Assembly: GCF_035294505.1 (NCBI RefSeq)
Contig: NZ_DATGKU010000174.1
Location: forward strand, 1 to 64,000
DNA length: 64,000 nt
Source: Chthonomonas sp035294505
GTDB taxonomy: Bacteria; Armatimonadota; Chthonomonadetes; Chthonomonadales; Chthonomonadaceae
Direction: 5' to 3'
Position numbers and translations under genes: made by a program. The notes beneath the pieces are model-generated. The model saw only the letters and a list, made by a program, of their open reading frames with translations. It was not told where the DNA came from and searched no databases. Position 1 is the stretch's first letter; each line of letters opens with the position of its first letter. Shown in pieces: positions 26,802-35,540 of this stretch.

Positions 26802-27675
26802 ATTCCCCCGCTTTCAGGCCCTTGTAGCCGTCGTAAAGCGCCAATGGCGTGGACGTGCCTGGTGGTGGGAAGTAAGCACGGCCTTGCTGCTCTTTGGCCT
26901 GTTTCTTCTCATCGCGGTGGGGCTTCAAAAAACATGGCTAGAAACTCCGTGGCAGCATACCAGCAGCACAGGAGATCGTTGGGGACACTGGCTACAACAA
27001 TGGGCCTCTGCAGCCTTTGTCGCCTCTGCTGTGCTCCTTCCCTTATCCGGAGTCACCTTAGGCGCTTATGCCCAGCCAGCCGCCATCGAGACCTCCGATT
27101 TTAAAGCTGCGCTGCTCACCGACCTTACCCCGTTTGAACTTCTTGCTGGTCGTCTTTTCGCCCGTCTTCGTGTTCCTGTTCTCTGCTGGCTTTGCAGCCT
27201 CCTGTTCTGGAGCTGTTTACAGGGTGTACTCCATCCGCTACCCGATATCCGCATATTCGGTGTCCTCAAAGCCCACCTGATTCTTCTTTCCACCCTGTTT
27301 CTGTTCGGCGCCATAGGGTGCCTCGTGTCAGGGAAATCGTCGCCCGGGCGCTCCACAACCCGTAGCCTCATTGTAGGCTATACGCTCTTTTTGCTTCTCA
27401 CTACCGATCTCTTCCTGTTCAACCCCATCCTAAATACCATGCAAAACCCCACGTCTTCCATTGTCATGCTACTCTTCATGAACCCTGTGGTGGCCGTCAC
27501 CACCCCCATCAAATTCGATCTCTTGCGTACCCAGTGGGTTTACGACCACACCATCGCACCGGACTATCCTTTTCAATACCCTCGCTGGCCTTACCAAATG
27601 CTTGTTTTTCTTGGCCTAACCCTCCTCTTACTTCTCATCGCCCAAAAACGCTGCGCGAAAGCCTATCTTTCTTAA
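26764..27675 (+). CDS. Multi-spanning membrane protein, ABC-2 permease-like
   Basis: A 303-residue protein with six or seven hydrophobic segments beginning with EVSTALLLFGLFLLIAVGL. The stretch DFKAALLTDLTPFELLAGRLFARL before the third helix resembles the cytoplasmic loop of ABC-2 type permeases. There is no ATPase gene next to it, so a transport role is only suggested. It overlaps the YdjY-like gene by 38 bases, is the last gene of the cluster beginning at 21050, and is followed by a 180-base gap holding the promoter of the CARF-HEPN gene. Confidence 0.55.
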   Translation: MFLTRPIRIRSLRFPRFQALVAVVKRQWRGRAWWWEVSTALLLFGLFLLIAVGLQKTWLETPWQHTSSTGDRWGHWLQQWASAAFVASAVLLPLSGVTLGAYAQPAAIETSDFKAALLTDLTPFELLAGRLFARLRVPVLCWLCSLLFWSCLQGVLHPLPDIRIFGVLKAHLILLSTLFLFGAIGCLVSGKSSPGRSTTRSLIVGYTLFLLLTTDLFLFNPILNTMQNPTSSIVMLLFMNPVVAVTTPIKFDLLRTQWVYDHTIAPDYPFQYPRWPYQMLVFLGLTLLLLLIAQKRCAKAYLS

Positions 27676-27786
27676 CTTCCGGCTTCAAACACTGACGAGC
27701 TGGTAAAAGCATGTGCCTTCTCGGGGCTTGGCTTGGCAACACTCGTCTATTTGGCACCTACACCGATCACTTCACTACGGAAACCC

Positions 27787-27815
27787 TTTACAAGGACATC
27801 TTTCCGTGCTAGAAT
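27787..27815 (+). promoter_or_regulatory. Sigma-70-type promoter of the CARF-HEPN gene
   Basis: TTTACA at 27787-27792 and TAGAAT at 27810-27815 with an ideal 17-base spacer; each box differs from consensus by one base. Transcription should begin near 27822, about 34 bases before the ATG at 27856, so the gene is its own unit and not part of the preceding cluster. Confidence 0.75.
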
Positions 27816-27855
27816 ATCAAAAGTAAATAGACGCTACCAACGAAAGGGCATTCCT

Positions 27856-29154
27856 ATGTCAACTCATCACAACGAAACCTCGCGCAATAGCGCAGACAAA
27901 TATAATCTTCTTATCTGCACTATTGGTGGCAGTTCCGAGCCGATTGTCGCTTCACTGAAGCACTGGAAACCAGAAAGAGTCGTGTTCGTTCCGTCGGCTG
28001 AGACTGAGAAATATATCGAGGGAATCAGATCGCTCGCGGAGCAGAATGATTTGAGGATCAGTCCAGGACAATGCGATACGATAGTACTTACCGATGGGCA
28101 AGATTTTGCCAGATGCGTAGAAGAACTCCGTGATCTTACCCCATTAGTTAAAGATTGGCTGGAGCGCGGTGATCGGTATCAGGCCGTCGTAGACTTCACA
28201 GGAGGCACGAAATGCATGGCAGCCGCGCTAGCTCTACAAGCTCGCGACTGGCGTTGTATCTTCTCCTATGTGGGCGGGGCACAACGTACGAGCAATGGTG
28301 TTGGCATTGTTGTATCCGGCAAGGAACAAGTGCTTCACACTAGCAATCCATGGGATGCTCTCGGGTTTCAGACAACAGAACGCTTCGCCGTGCTCTTCGA
28401 TCAACACGCATTTGCTGCTGCAGCAGAAGTAGCTAAAGTCGCGCGGAATAACACATCTTCTCCATCTCTGAAACGAGAGTTGAATGCCCTCTGTCAATTG
28501 GCCGAAGCGTATGACGCATGGGATCGCTTCGACCATAAGCAAGCCCTCTCCAAACTTCAAGAGGCCATGAGGGCCATAAACGATCTGGCAGCAGCACTAC
28601 CCTCCCTGAGATCACACACACTAGAGCGCCTCTTCGATTCACATTACCAAATACTTCAACAGCTGGCAAGCGATCCTTTACCAGATCAACAGCACATCAA
28701 AGACCTCGTATCGAATGCCAAACGCCGAAAAGAGGAAGGCAGGCTTGACGATGCCGTCGCTCGGCTCTATCGCGCCGTCGAAGCCCTTGCCCAGCTAGCA
28801 TTGAAAGAGCGCCACCAAATCCCTAATACAAAAGCCGTTCCCCTGAGCAGCATTCCAGAACCCTTACGCTCAGAATGGGTTAATCGAACCAGGGAAGGAA
28901 AAGTCATGCTTGGCCTCCGAGATGCATATGCCCTTCTAGATGTACTTGGGGATGAGTTGGGAGCAAAGTTCAAGAGCCTCAAACTTGACGGAGATGAAAC
29001 ACCATTAACGGCTCGCAACGAGTCTATCCTTGCTCACGGCTTTACACGGGTCTCAGAAGAAGTCTACTGGCAGCTCTGGACTGCAACGCTTCAGCTAGCA
29101 GAACTGGATGAGGAAGCATTTATCACATTCCCAAAGCTACAACCAACTCACTAG
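27856..29154 (+). CDS. CARF-HEPN protein, TIGR02710/Csm6-like CRISPR-associated ribonuclease type
   Basis: A 432-residue protein. The N-terminal ~165 residues form a CARF-like Rossmann domain: NLLICTIGGSSEPIVASL, a strand VVFVPSAET, and the ligand-loop signature DFTGGTKCMAAAL (residues 113-125). The C-terminal helical part ends with the HEPN ribonuclease motif R-x6-H, Arg387-Asn...His394 in RNESILAH. CARF domains bind cyclic oligoadenylate made by type III CRISPR complexes and switch on HEPN RNA cleavage. No cas gene or CRISPR array is present anywhere in the window. ATG 27856 is chosen because AAAGGG lies eight bases before it; the frame is open from 27733. Several Arg codons early in the gene are AGA/AGG, whereas neighbours mostly use CGN, a hint of transfer. 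Confidence 0.78.
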   Translation: MSTHHNETSRNSADKYNLLICTIGGSSEPIVASLKHWKPERVVFVPSAETEKYIEGIRSLAEQNDLRISPGQCDTIVLTDGQDFARCVEELRDLTPLVKDWLERGDRYQAVVDFTGGTKCMAAALALQARDWRCIFSYVGGAQRTSNGVGIVVSGKEQVLHTSNPWDALGFQTTERFAVLFDQHAFAAAAEVAKVARNNTSSPSLKRELNALCQLAEAYDAWDRFDHKQALSKLQEAMRAINDLAAALPSLRSHTLERLFDSHYQILQQLASDPLPDQQHIKDLVSNAKRRKEEGRLDDAVARLYRAVEALAQLALKERHQIPNTKAVPLSSIPEPLRSEWVNRTREGKVMLGLRDAYALLDVLGDELGAKFKSLKLDGDETPLTARNESILAHGFTRVSEEVYWQLWTATLQLAELDEEAFITFPKLQPTH

Positions 29155-29284
29155 ACCCACACATAGCGACAGGAGTAGGCTTTTGTAAAAAAGCTCGCGC
29201 TGTACTTCCTTCACGAGAATATCATCCACGCAAGAGTGGCTACTGCACCAACATAGGAAGGATGCATCGTTTCGCGGTATCGCT

Positions 29285-31192
29285 CTATAGCCTATTCAAT
29301 CGCCACATCAGGCGCCGGCCCTGGCGATCTCGCTCCCATCCCTGCATCGCCTTGCCTGAGGAGTCAATATACCCCTCCACTTGGCGCACGCGCCCTCCAC
29401 CAGCCGGAGAAACGATCTTTAGCACCACCACATTGCCGTTCAACCGTCCCTCCACACGAGCCATACCATGCCCAGAAAGCCCCTCTACCCGCCCCACGAA
29501 ACGGTTTGCGCCCAGCGCATAGAGTCGCACCTTTACCCGTTGCCCTCCAAGAACTCCCTGCCAACGGCCCGCCAGCGTTACCGCAGCCCCCTCTCCTTTG
29601 TTTGTCCAAACCCATCGCTGCACAAAGGTGGGGTTGGAAAACACCGTCTTCTGAGCCACCAATGCCATCAAGGCAATCAAGGCTAAAATACCCGCTGTCC
29701 CAATACGCCACAAACGCCGCAACTCTCCCATCTCCGGCAAAACCCCTTTGAGAAATCCCGCCACTATAGTCCCCCCAATGGCCCCGATCACTCCCCATGC
29801 CAAAGCCGGGACAGCTATGCCGAGAAAGCAGAAAGCGCCCGCCACCGTGTCGCCAAGAGAGACAAAAAGTAGCGCAGAGAGCGCCGCCCCAAGCGCTAAA
29901 TAGCGTAAGCCTAATAGGGTCGCCTGCTGAACCAACACAATCCATGATACGGAACCATGCAGGCTAATTAGCGGCACATGAAACAGAAAACTTAACCCGC
30001 CAATACAGAGCAAAATGCAGATTAACGAGACCAACATGGAGATGGGAAACAGCAGCCACTGTGCTTTTCCAAACATCCCTAAAATCCGGTAGATAATCAA
30101 AAGAACCCCCACATCTAAAATCGCTCCTAACACCGTGTAGGGAGCCACAAACGGATAGAAATAGACAGGCGACCAGTTGCTTATTACCGGATCGTACCAG
30201 AGCGAACTTCGCGCCGGGAAGAGAAATAACGGGTTCCAACGTTCTCCACCCGGCAACCAAAACGAGAGAAGGCCCCGCAGCACCAAAAGACTCCCACCTC
30301 CGAAGGCAGCCGCTTTTACCAGAGATCGCCAATGCACCTCCGTTTGGGGTGGTTTTGGCGGGGCATCAAGTAGGGCTAATATGCCTCGAGGAGTTAAACG
30401 ATCGCGTGGGTTCTTCTCTAAACAGCCCGACGCAATCGTCCGAAAAGGCTCCGGCAACCGATGGAGATAAGAGGGCGGTAAGTGCAAAACCGCATGGATT
30501 TTCTCCTCAATGCTTTGCCCTTCGAAAGGCAGATGCCCCGTAAGCGCCTCCACCAGCACCACGCCCAACGACCAAATGTCCCATGCCGGAGTTACGTAGT
30601 TGCGAAATGCCTCCGGCGGCGCATAGGCGGGGGTGCCCATCACGGTAGTTGCCGTAGTCATATCCCCTCGTGGCCCTAGCTCGCGCATCAAACCTAAATC
30701 GGCAAGCTTCCACCTTCCCTCACACCACAAAATATTAGCCGGTTTTACGTCCCGATGGACCCAGTGTTCCGGACGTTCGTGAAGGTAGAGCAGAACATCG
30801 CACATCTGTCGCAACAGCGTCTCTGCCTCCTCAGGTGTCAGCAGCCCACGCTTCAGTCGTTGCTCCAGACTTTCATCGGCACGCTCCATCACCAAATAGA
30901 GCATGGAAATCGTCTTACCTTGAAAAGAGTATGTGAACTGCCCGGGAGCGAAATAGCGGATGAGATTGGGATGATGAAGCGTTGTGGAGGTTTGCAACTC
31001 GCGCAGCTGCTGTTCTCTTTGCTCCTCCGCAACCCGAAAGAGCTTCACCACCACCTCACGCAGAGCACGACCCGCAACCACCTCGTCCGCTAAGAAAACA
31101 GCACCGTACCCCCCAACTCCTATCCGTTGGCGAAGATGGTACTTTCCGTCTAAAACCTGTCCTTCGAATAAGTCCCAAAAAAGATCGCTCAT
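29285..31192 (-). CDS. Membrane Ser/Thr protein kinase (Hanks type)
   Basis: A 635-residue protein. The kinase domain fills residues about 17-280: Gly-loop IGVGGYGAVF, Lys50 in VVVKLF, catalytic loop HRDVKPANILW with Asp148, DLG (165-167) in place of DFG, and a YAPPEAF segment for APE; all catalytic residues are present, so it should be active. After it come about six hydrophobic helices (roughly 310-530) and an extracytoplasmic or cytoplasmic beta-rich C-terminal domain of ~100 residues without PASTA repeats. It would couple membrane signals to protein phosphorylation. ATG 31192 is preferred to an upstream GTG (31228) because the promoter at 31229-31257 places the transcript start downstream of that GTG. 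Confidence 0.88.
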   Translation of the reverse strand: MSDLFWDLFEGQVLDGKYHLRQRIGVGGYGAVFLADEVVAGRALREVVVKLFRVAEEQREQQLRELQTSTTLHHPNLIRYFAPGQFTYSFQGKTISMLYLVMERADESLEQRLKRGLLTPEEAETLLRQMCDVLLYLHERPEHWVHRDVKPANILWCEGRWKLADLGLMRELGPRGDMTTATTVMGTPAYAPPEAFRNYVTPAWDIWSLGVVLVEALTGHLPFEGQSIEEKIHAVLHLPPSYLHRLPEPFRTIASGCLEKNPRDRLTPRGILALLDAPPKPPQTEVHWRSLVKAAAFGGGSLLVLRGLLSFWLPGGERWNPLFLFPARSSLWYDPVISNWSPVYFYPFVAPYTVLGAILDVGVLLIIYRILGMFGKAQWLLFPISMLVSLICILLCIGGLSFLFHVPLISLHGSVSWIVLVQQATLLGLRYLALGAALSALLFVSLGDTVAGAFCFLGIAVPALAWGVIGAIGGTIVAGFLKGVLPEMGELRRLWRIGTAGILALIALMALVAQKTVFSNPTFVQRWVWTNKGEGAAVTLAGRWQGVLGGQRVKVRLYALGANRFVGRVEGLSGHGMARVEGRLNGNVVVLKIVSPAGGGRVRQVEGYIDSSGKAMQGWERDRQGRRLMWRLNRL

Positions 31193-31228
31193 ATCTCTAG
31201 AAAGAGGCCTGCTTCCCCCTCTTTGCAC

Positions 31229-31257
31229 ATAATAACACCAATCAAGGAATTTTTCAA
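31229..31257 (-). promoter_or_regulatory. Sigma-70-type promoter of the Ser/Thr kinase gene
   Basis: Read on the minus strand, TTGAAA (31257-31252) and TATTAT (31234-31229) with an exact 17-base spacer. The start point should be near 31222, giving a leader of about 30 bases to the ATG at 31192. It overlaps the last bases of the upstream glycosyltransferase-like gene, so the kinase can be expressed apart from that cluster. Confidence 0.72.
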
Positions 31258-31883
31258 ATGCTTTCCTGAAGACAGCGCCGCCAAAGCGACCTATACCACA
31301 CGACGCAAAATCCCCAAAGCGGCAGCATCAACAAGGCGGTGCCGAAGTGCGCGTGCACCGAAAGGTAGTTGTGATAGTACGAGAGGCTATGCTGATGACT
31401 TAAAAAGTCGAAATGCTCTCCGTTGAACGGCCAGAGATAGTAGTAGAGCAGCAACGTCACCCCGGCCAACACGGTGTAGAAACGCAGCCAGCTGAGGTCG
31501 GCCAGTACGGCAATGGGAACGATCCATTCAAAATGTTGTTGCCCCGCATGAGGAGTAAAAACATAGTAGTTCGCAATCGCCAAACAGACTAATTTCCCCA
31601 TATCCGCACGCCTTCGCCAAAAAAGGAGATAGATCAGCAGCCACCCTAAATAGAGCAGCTTACGGATAATCCAGCCGTTGAATGCGCGCCACCACGGCCA
31701 AGCAGGAAACAGATTTGCCGTGCTTGCCAACCCCCAATCTCCGATATCTCCCCGATAGTGCACGACATCGTGCAGAATTACATGCGGCACCTGCAGGTAG
31801 AGTATCCAGAGGCTAATAGCCGATGGCAGCAGCACAATCATGAGAAATAAAAGTCGTCGCCACCACCCCTGGAATCGCGGCAA
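31254..31883 (-). pseudogene. GT-C-type membrane glycosyltransferase, C-terminal part after a frameshift
   Basis: A 209-codon frame, opening at a TTG, with four or five hydrophobic helices (LLFLMIVLLPSAISLWILYL, LLYLGWLLIYLLFW, VLAGVTLLLYYYLW, ALLMLPLWGFCVVWY). It has no start codon or ribosome-binding site of its own and carries on exactly where the preceding frame (31813-32532) loses similarity. The switch point is a run of eight T on the coding strand (A-run 31882-31889). Removing one T joins the two into a single protein of about 425 residues, a normal length for DUF2029/GT87-like mannosyltransferases. Whether this is a sequence error, a real mutation or slippage-dependent expression cannot be told here. 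Confidence 0.7.
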
Positions 31884-32532
31884 AAAAAAGCGGTGCTAAC
31901 ACTCCTGGCCATGTACGTGCAAGCACCCCTAAAGAGAGCCACAAGGAAGTAACAACCGGGAAGCGCCCTTCAGAAGAATGGCGTTCAAATGCAAGAACCG
32001 CCAGTAAGGTAAACAAAGCGGGAATGCAATCGAACTGCCCATGTACCGCACAAGTAAAGATAGCCACAGGGTTAAGAATGTACCATAGTGCTCGCCGGAA
32101 AGCCATCTGAGGACTCTCAGGATTCCTGAAAAAGAAGTAGAAATAGAGAGCGAACCCCACGGCTACATCGCAGATAATAGCCGGTAACTTAACGGCGAAG
32201 TAATCGGGCAGATGGTACACCGTCTCCAATCGGCCGGCCCACAACAGAAGGGTGGGCCAAAGGGGTGGCCAGTTCAGTTTGTGGGTAAGGTAGGGGTTTT
32301 TGCCCATACCCTGATACATCAATACCGTGCGCCACGCGCCCACATCGTAAGAGCCATAAATAAGATAGGCCGGCACAAGCCGAATAGCGAAACCCAGCAC
32401 GAGAAGCAGCAAAACATAAAACCCACTCTTCCCCTCTAGGGCAGTACGCCACCGCGTCTCGTCCTGACGTGTACTCTCGCCCTCATGCTCTACAGAGACG
32501 GCGCGAAGAGATGTATCCTCACCGTGAGTCAT
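31813..32532 (-). pseudogene. GT-C-type membrane glycosyltransferase (DUF2029/GT87-like), N-terminal part
   Basis: A 239-residue frame. After ~35 polar residues comes a hydrophobic helix (FYVLLLLVLGFAIRLVPAYLI), then the first external loop with SYDVGAWRTV and MGKNPYLTHKLNWPPLWP, the layout of polyprenyl-phosphate-sugar-using GT-C enzymes with an acidic residue in loop 1. More helices follow (AIICDVAVGFALYFYF, LWYILNPVAIFTCAVHGQFDCIPALFTLLAVLAF). The frame runs into a run of T codons (PLFF) at 31882-31889 and then ends in an unrelated tail, while the other frame continues the membrane protein. It is 49 bases downstream of the LON-domain gene, with a 20-base tandem repeat between. Substrate unknown. 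Confidence 0.7.
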
Positions 32533-32545
32533 GTGCTCTATCTAT

Positions 32546-32585
32546 AAGCGCAGATCTTTAGCTAGAAGCGCAGATCTTTAGCTAG
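32546..32585. repeat. Perfect tandem duplication of a 20-base unit
   Basis: The unit AAGCGCAGATCTTTAGCTAG occurs twice head to tail without mismatch at 32546-32565 and 32566-32585. The second copy contains the stop codon of the LON-domain gene; the first is in the gap before the glycosyltransferase start at 32532. A recent replication slip is likely. Confidence 0.95.
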
Positions 32586-33319
32586 TTCAGACTATCCTTG
32601 AGAAACTCTTGCCAGTTCGAGTCGGTGAGGTTGATGGGCTTTAAGACTTCCTGTTTCTCTTTATAACCCTGCTCTGCATTAAGCCTCTCTATATCTTCCA
32701 ATAAGCTCATCTGCCCTTTCAACCACAAAATCTCATGCTCGATCCGCTGTGCGGTATCGGTTAGCTCCAGGAGAATCTGTTTCTCTGCGGCGTCCTGCAA
32801 CAACACCGAAGCGGCGCAAAAGGAAAGCGTCACCGGATCGCCAGGCAGTTGCACCGGCGGCAGAACCTCTCCGGAACGTGTGGCCAACATCTCTAAATAG
32901 CGCACAAAAAGGGCTGCGAGTTTTCCCATTAACGGTGCTATTCGCCGAGAGTCGTAAGGCCTATCTTCAAGCAACTCGGCCTTGCCGACTAAATAAGGCA
33001 GATCGGCCTCCGTGTATTCTAGCAGTCGAAACCGATATCGTCCGGCTACTACCAGATTCATCCGGCCATCTTCAAAGCGTTCCATGCCAAGTATCTGGGC
33101 TGTACACCCCACATTAAAAGGAACGGCAGGCGCGCCTACCTCATCCCCCTCTCGAATAAGCACCACGCCGAATGGATTTCCCTGCTGCAAGCAGCGTTCG
33201 ATCATCACCTTATAGCGTGTCTCAAACACATGCAGCTGCAGCGGCATATGAGGAAATAGTACCGTATGCAGTGGAAACAGCGAGATATCGAAAATCTTCT
33301 TGTTCTTATCAATTTCCAT
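32582..33319 (-). CDS. LON substrate-binding-domain protein
   Basis: A 245-residue cytoplasmic protein made of a single N-terminal LON domain (LFPLHTVLFPHMPLQLHVFETRYKVMIERC, GVVLIREGDEVG, VGCTAQI...DGRMNLVVAGRYRFRL), followed by a helical tail. The ATPase and protease domains of Lon are absent. Such stand-alone LON-domain proteins are common and poorly understood; a role in binding unfolded protein or a cofactor is assumed for the domain. AAAGGGCAAG precedes the ATG. It starts 11 bases after the TPR protein gene in the long minus-strand cluster. Confidence 0.88.
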   Translation of the reverse strand: MEIDKNKKIFDISLFPLHTVLFPHMPLQLHVFETRYKVMIERCLQQGNPFGVVLIREGDEVGAPAVPFNVGCTAQILGMERFEDGRMNLVVAGRYRFRLLEYTEADLPYLVGKAELLEDRPYDSRRIAPLMGKLAALFVRYLEMLATRSGEVLPPVQLPGDPVTLSFCAASVLLQDAAEKQILLELTDTAQRIEHEILWLKGQMSLLEDIERLNAEQGYKEKQEVLKPINLTDSNWQEFLKDSLN

Positions 33320-33330
33320 CTACTTGCCCT

Positions 33331-34116
33331 TTACTGATGCCTTTCGTATCTTGTAAGCAGGTCGGCAAGGGTCTTTTCACACGCGTTTATCACCGCCTTC
33401 TCCCTCTCCCCGCCCAGTTCACTTGCGTGATAGAGAGCTAGCGCCGTCCGATAGTGGAACAGCGCCCTTTCTAAATTTTCGAGGGCCTCAGCGTGCAGCC
33501 TCCCTAAGGCCTGGTGGCACTCCCCCATCGCGAAGAGATGAATCGGCGTGGCGGGAGCAGCCGCATAAAGCTCTATCGCCCTCTCATAGCGGGGCAATGC
33601 CTCAAGCGCATAGCCACGTCGAAACAGGGTTGTCGCGATTCGCATACAGAGATAAGCCTGCTCCGCCTCCGTATCACTTCTCAAAGCGAGCAAGTCCAAC
33701 TGATGCTCATAATGCACGAGCAAAAGGGCCAATCTCCCGAATGGATGCCCCTCCAGAGTGCGGCAGCAGACCACGGCCCGATGAGCACATTGCTTCATGC
33801 GTTCCTGTGAGTCAGGCTGATCCGCCAACAGCCCCCACACGTCCGTGGCCTCCTGGTAGGTACGAGCGGCCTCGGCCGGTCTATCTTCGCGTTCAAGCCA
33901 CTCAGCACAGAGCGTGCACGCCTCCGCTCTGGCACGCCGCCACAGTTCATTAGGTTCCAAGCCCTCACCTTCAGCTAAACGCTCCGCCTCGGCATAGCGT
34001 AACAAGGCGAGTTGAAGCAGCCGCACACTTTCACGGTTGCCCCCAAGCGCTCGAATGGCGCGTGCCTCTTCGGTTAGGCGAAGAGCCTCCTGATGCTGTT
34101 GTTCTGCAGTCGCCAT
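33331..34116 (-). CDS. TPR-like helical-repeat protein
   Basis: A 261-residue, fully helical protein with tetratricopeptide-like pairs: ALRLTEEARAIRALGGNRESVRLLQLALLRYAEAERL, YLCMRIATTLFRRGYALEALPRYERAIELY and LENLERALFHYRTALALYHAS. TPR repeats usually mediate protein-protein binding. No enzyme motif or signal peptide is seen. It is separated by three bases from the upstream methyltransferase gene and by 11 from the LON-domain gene, so it is cotranscribed with them. Confidence 0.7.
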   Translation of the reverse strand: MATAEQQHQEALRLTEEARAIRALGGNRESVRLLQLALLRYAEAERLAEGEGLEPNELWRRARAEACTLCAEWLEREDRPAEAARTYQEATDVWGLLADQPDSQERMKQCAHRAVVCCRTLEGHPFGRLALLLVHYEHQLDLLALRSDTEAEQAYLCMRIATTLFRRGYALEALPRYERAIELYAAAPATPIHLFAMGECHQALGRLHAEALENLERALFHYRTALALYHASELGGEREKAVINACEKTLADLLTRYERHQ

Positions 34117-34119
34117 CGG

Positions 34120-35532
34120 TTACTCGCATCGGCGCAAAAGCGCCACGAAAAAGGCATCGAGGTCGTGCCGATGAGGCCAAGTACGCACATAATCTCCTGC
34201 ACATAACGCCTCAAGAGGCGGCATATCCTCCGCATGCCTCGAGGCGTTCCTTCGTTTATCAGCCGATTCTTTCTCGGCTAAATCCGCAGCGTTCTTCCAA
34301 GCCTCCCTCAGCGCCTCTAAAACCGGCTCCTTGCGAAAACCTCGGCCTGCCGGAGTGCTTAGGAACCACTCTACCACCTCTTCGTTCTGCTGTGGCTCGA
34401 AAGCACAGGTAACGTAAACGATCCGACCCCCCGAAGCCACCAGCGAAGCCGCCTCCAATAACAGATTTCGCTGTATCTGTGAAAATTCCTCTATGCACAC
34501 CTCGCGCCACCGAGCGTCGGGACTCCGGCGCAGAACACCACTGCCACTACAGGGCGCATCGAGAAGAACACATTGTGTCTGGCTGCGTATTTGTTCTATT
34601 CTACGCCAGCTCCTCCCCCGGTGTTGCCACTTACCTGTTTTATCTGCTTCTACCAAGAGGGGTTCCACACAGCGAATCTGGGCATGCCGTACACGCTTCA
34701 CCAACTCCTTAAGCCGCCCCTCATGCACATCTATCGCCAGGATACGCCCCCTGTTCCTCATCAATGCCCCTAAAACAAGCGTTTTCCCCCCACCTCCGGC
34801 CCCAATCTCGACCACGGTATCGCCCGGCCTCACACGAGCTAGAAAGGCGCTCAGCTGGCTCGCCTCCTCCTGAATTTCAAACCATCCCTCTCGATAACCG
34901 GCCAACGTGTAAACGTTGGCCCCAACAGGCGCATAGACTCCCCAAGGGGACCAGGGGGTTGGCCTAAGATCAGAGTGCACCTTCAGAAACTCCGCTCGCG
35001 ACACCAGCAGAGGATTTACCCGAAGGATCGTTGGGGCCCGCCGATTGAAAGCCTGAGCAGCACAAATGGCTTCCTCCGGAGGAAACAGCTGAAGAAGCGA
35101 CCGGGCAAGCGAGTCGGGAAAAGAGAGCACATAACGAATGTAGTCCTCCGGGACATCCGGTGTGGGCATGGCCGCAACGGCCGCCTGCAGGCGCTCTTCC
35201 TCAACAATGGCTTGGAAATGAGGGGGTCGGGTTGAAACAGGGGCCAAACTTAAGTGCAACTGCAACAGAGTGTCTGGGTTCTCTGCTAGTGCTAACCGGC
35301 TCAACAGCCACTGATACTTACGTCGAAAACGGATGGCATCGAAATAGTGCCCGGCACACCACCTACGTTCATGCGCATTCAAATAACGCCGAGCGCGGAA
35401 TTCGCTATTGGCAAGTCTGTCCGCCGGAGTATGGGCTTTGCTACTCTCCCAAGCCGAATAAATCTCTCTTAGGGCTTGCCACGCTCTGTCCGTGGCACCG
35501 CGCTCTCGCTGTTCCTCACGAAAGGGAGTCAT
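34120..35532 (-). CDS. RsmB/NOP-family RNA (cytosine-5)-methyltransferase
   Basis: A 470-residue SAM-dependent methyltransferase. The SAM site is VVEIGAGGGGKTLVLGALM; motif IV LLDAPCSGSGVLRRSPD holds Cys328, and motif VI VYVTCAFEPQQNEEVV holds Cys376, the two cysteines used for covalent catalysis and release in m5C methylation. The ~200-residue N-terminal part is not clearly NusB-like, so equivalence with rRNA-specific RsmB is not certain; the target could be rRNA or tRNA. The frame is open to 35724 but that part overlaps sucC; ATG 35532, eight bases after the sucC stop, is the logical start. Confidence 0.85.
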   Translation of the reverse strand: MTPFREEQRERGATDRAWQALREIYSAWESSKAHTPADRLANSEFRARRYLNAHERRWCAGHYFDAIRFRRKYQWLLSRLALAENPDTLLQLHLSLAPVSTRPPHFQAIVEEERLQAAVAAMPTPDVPEDYIRYVLSFPDSLARSLLQLFPPEEAICAAQAFNRRAPTILRVNPLLVSRAEFLKVHSDLRPTPWSPWGVYAPVGANVYTLAGYREGWFEIQEEASQLSAFLARVRPGDTVVEIGAGGGGKTLVLGALMRNRGRILAIDVHEGRLKELVKRVRHAQIRCVEPLLVEADKTGKWQHRGRSWRRIEQIRSQTQCVLLDAPCSGSGVLRRSPDARWREVCIEEFSQIQRNLLLEAASLVASGGRIVYVTCAFEPQQNEEVVEWFLSTPAGRGFRKEPVLEALREAWKNAADLAEKESADKRRNASRHAEDMPPLEALCAGDYVRTWPHRHDLDAFFVALLRRCE

Positions 35533-35540
35533 GCACGCTG

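Noticed and set aside
27676..29284. Search for CRISPR repeats near the CARF-HEPN gene.
   Set aside because: No regularly spaced repeats of 24-40 bases were seen in or around it, nor elsewhere in the window.
29155..29284. Possible terminator (GCTTTTGTAAAAAAGC) between the CARF-HEPN and kinase genes.
   Set aside because: The stem is short and almost all A/T; too weak to call.
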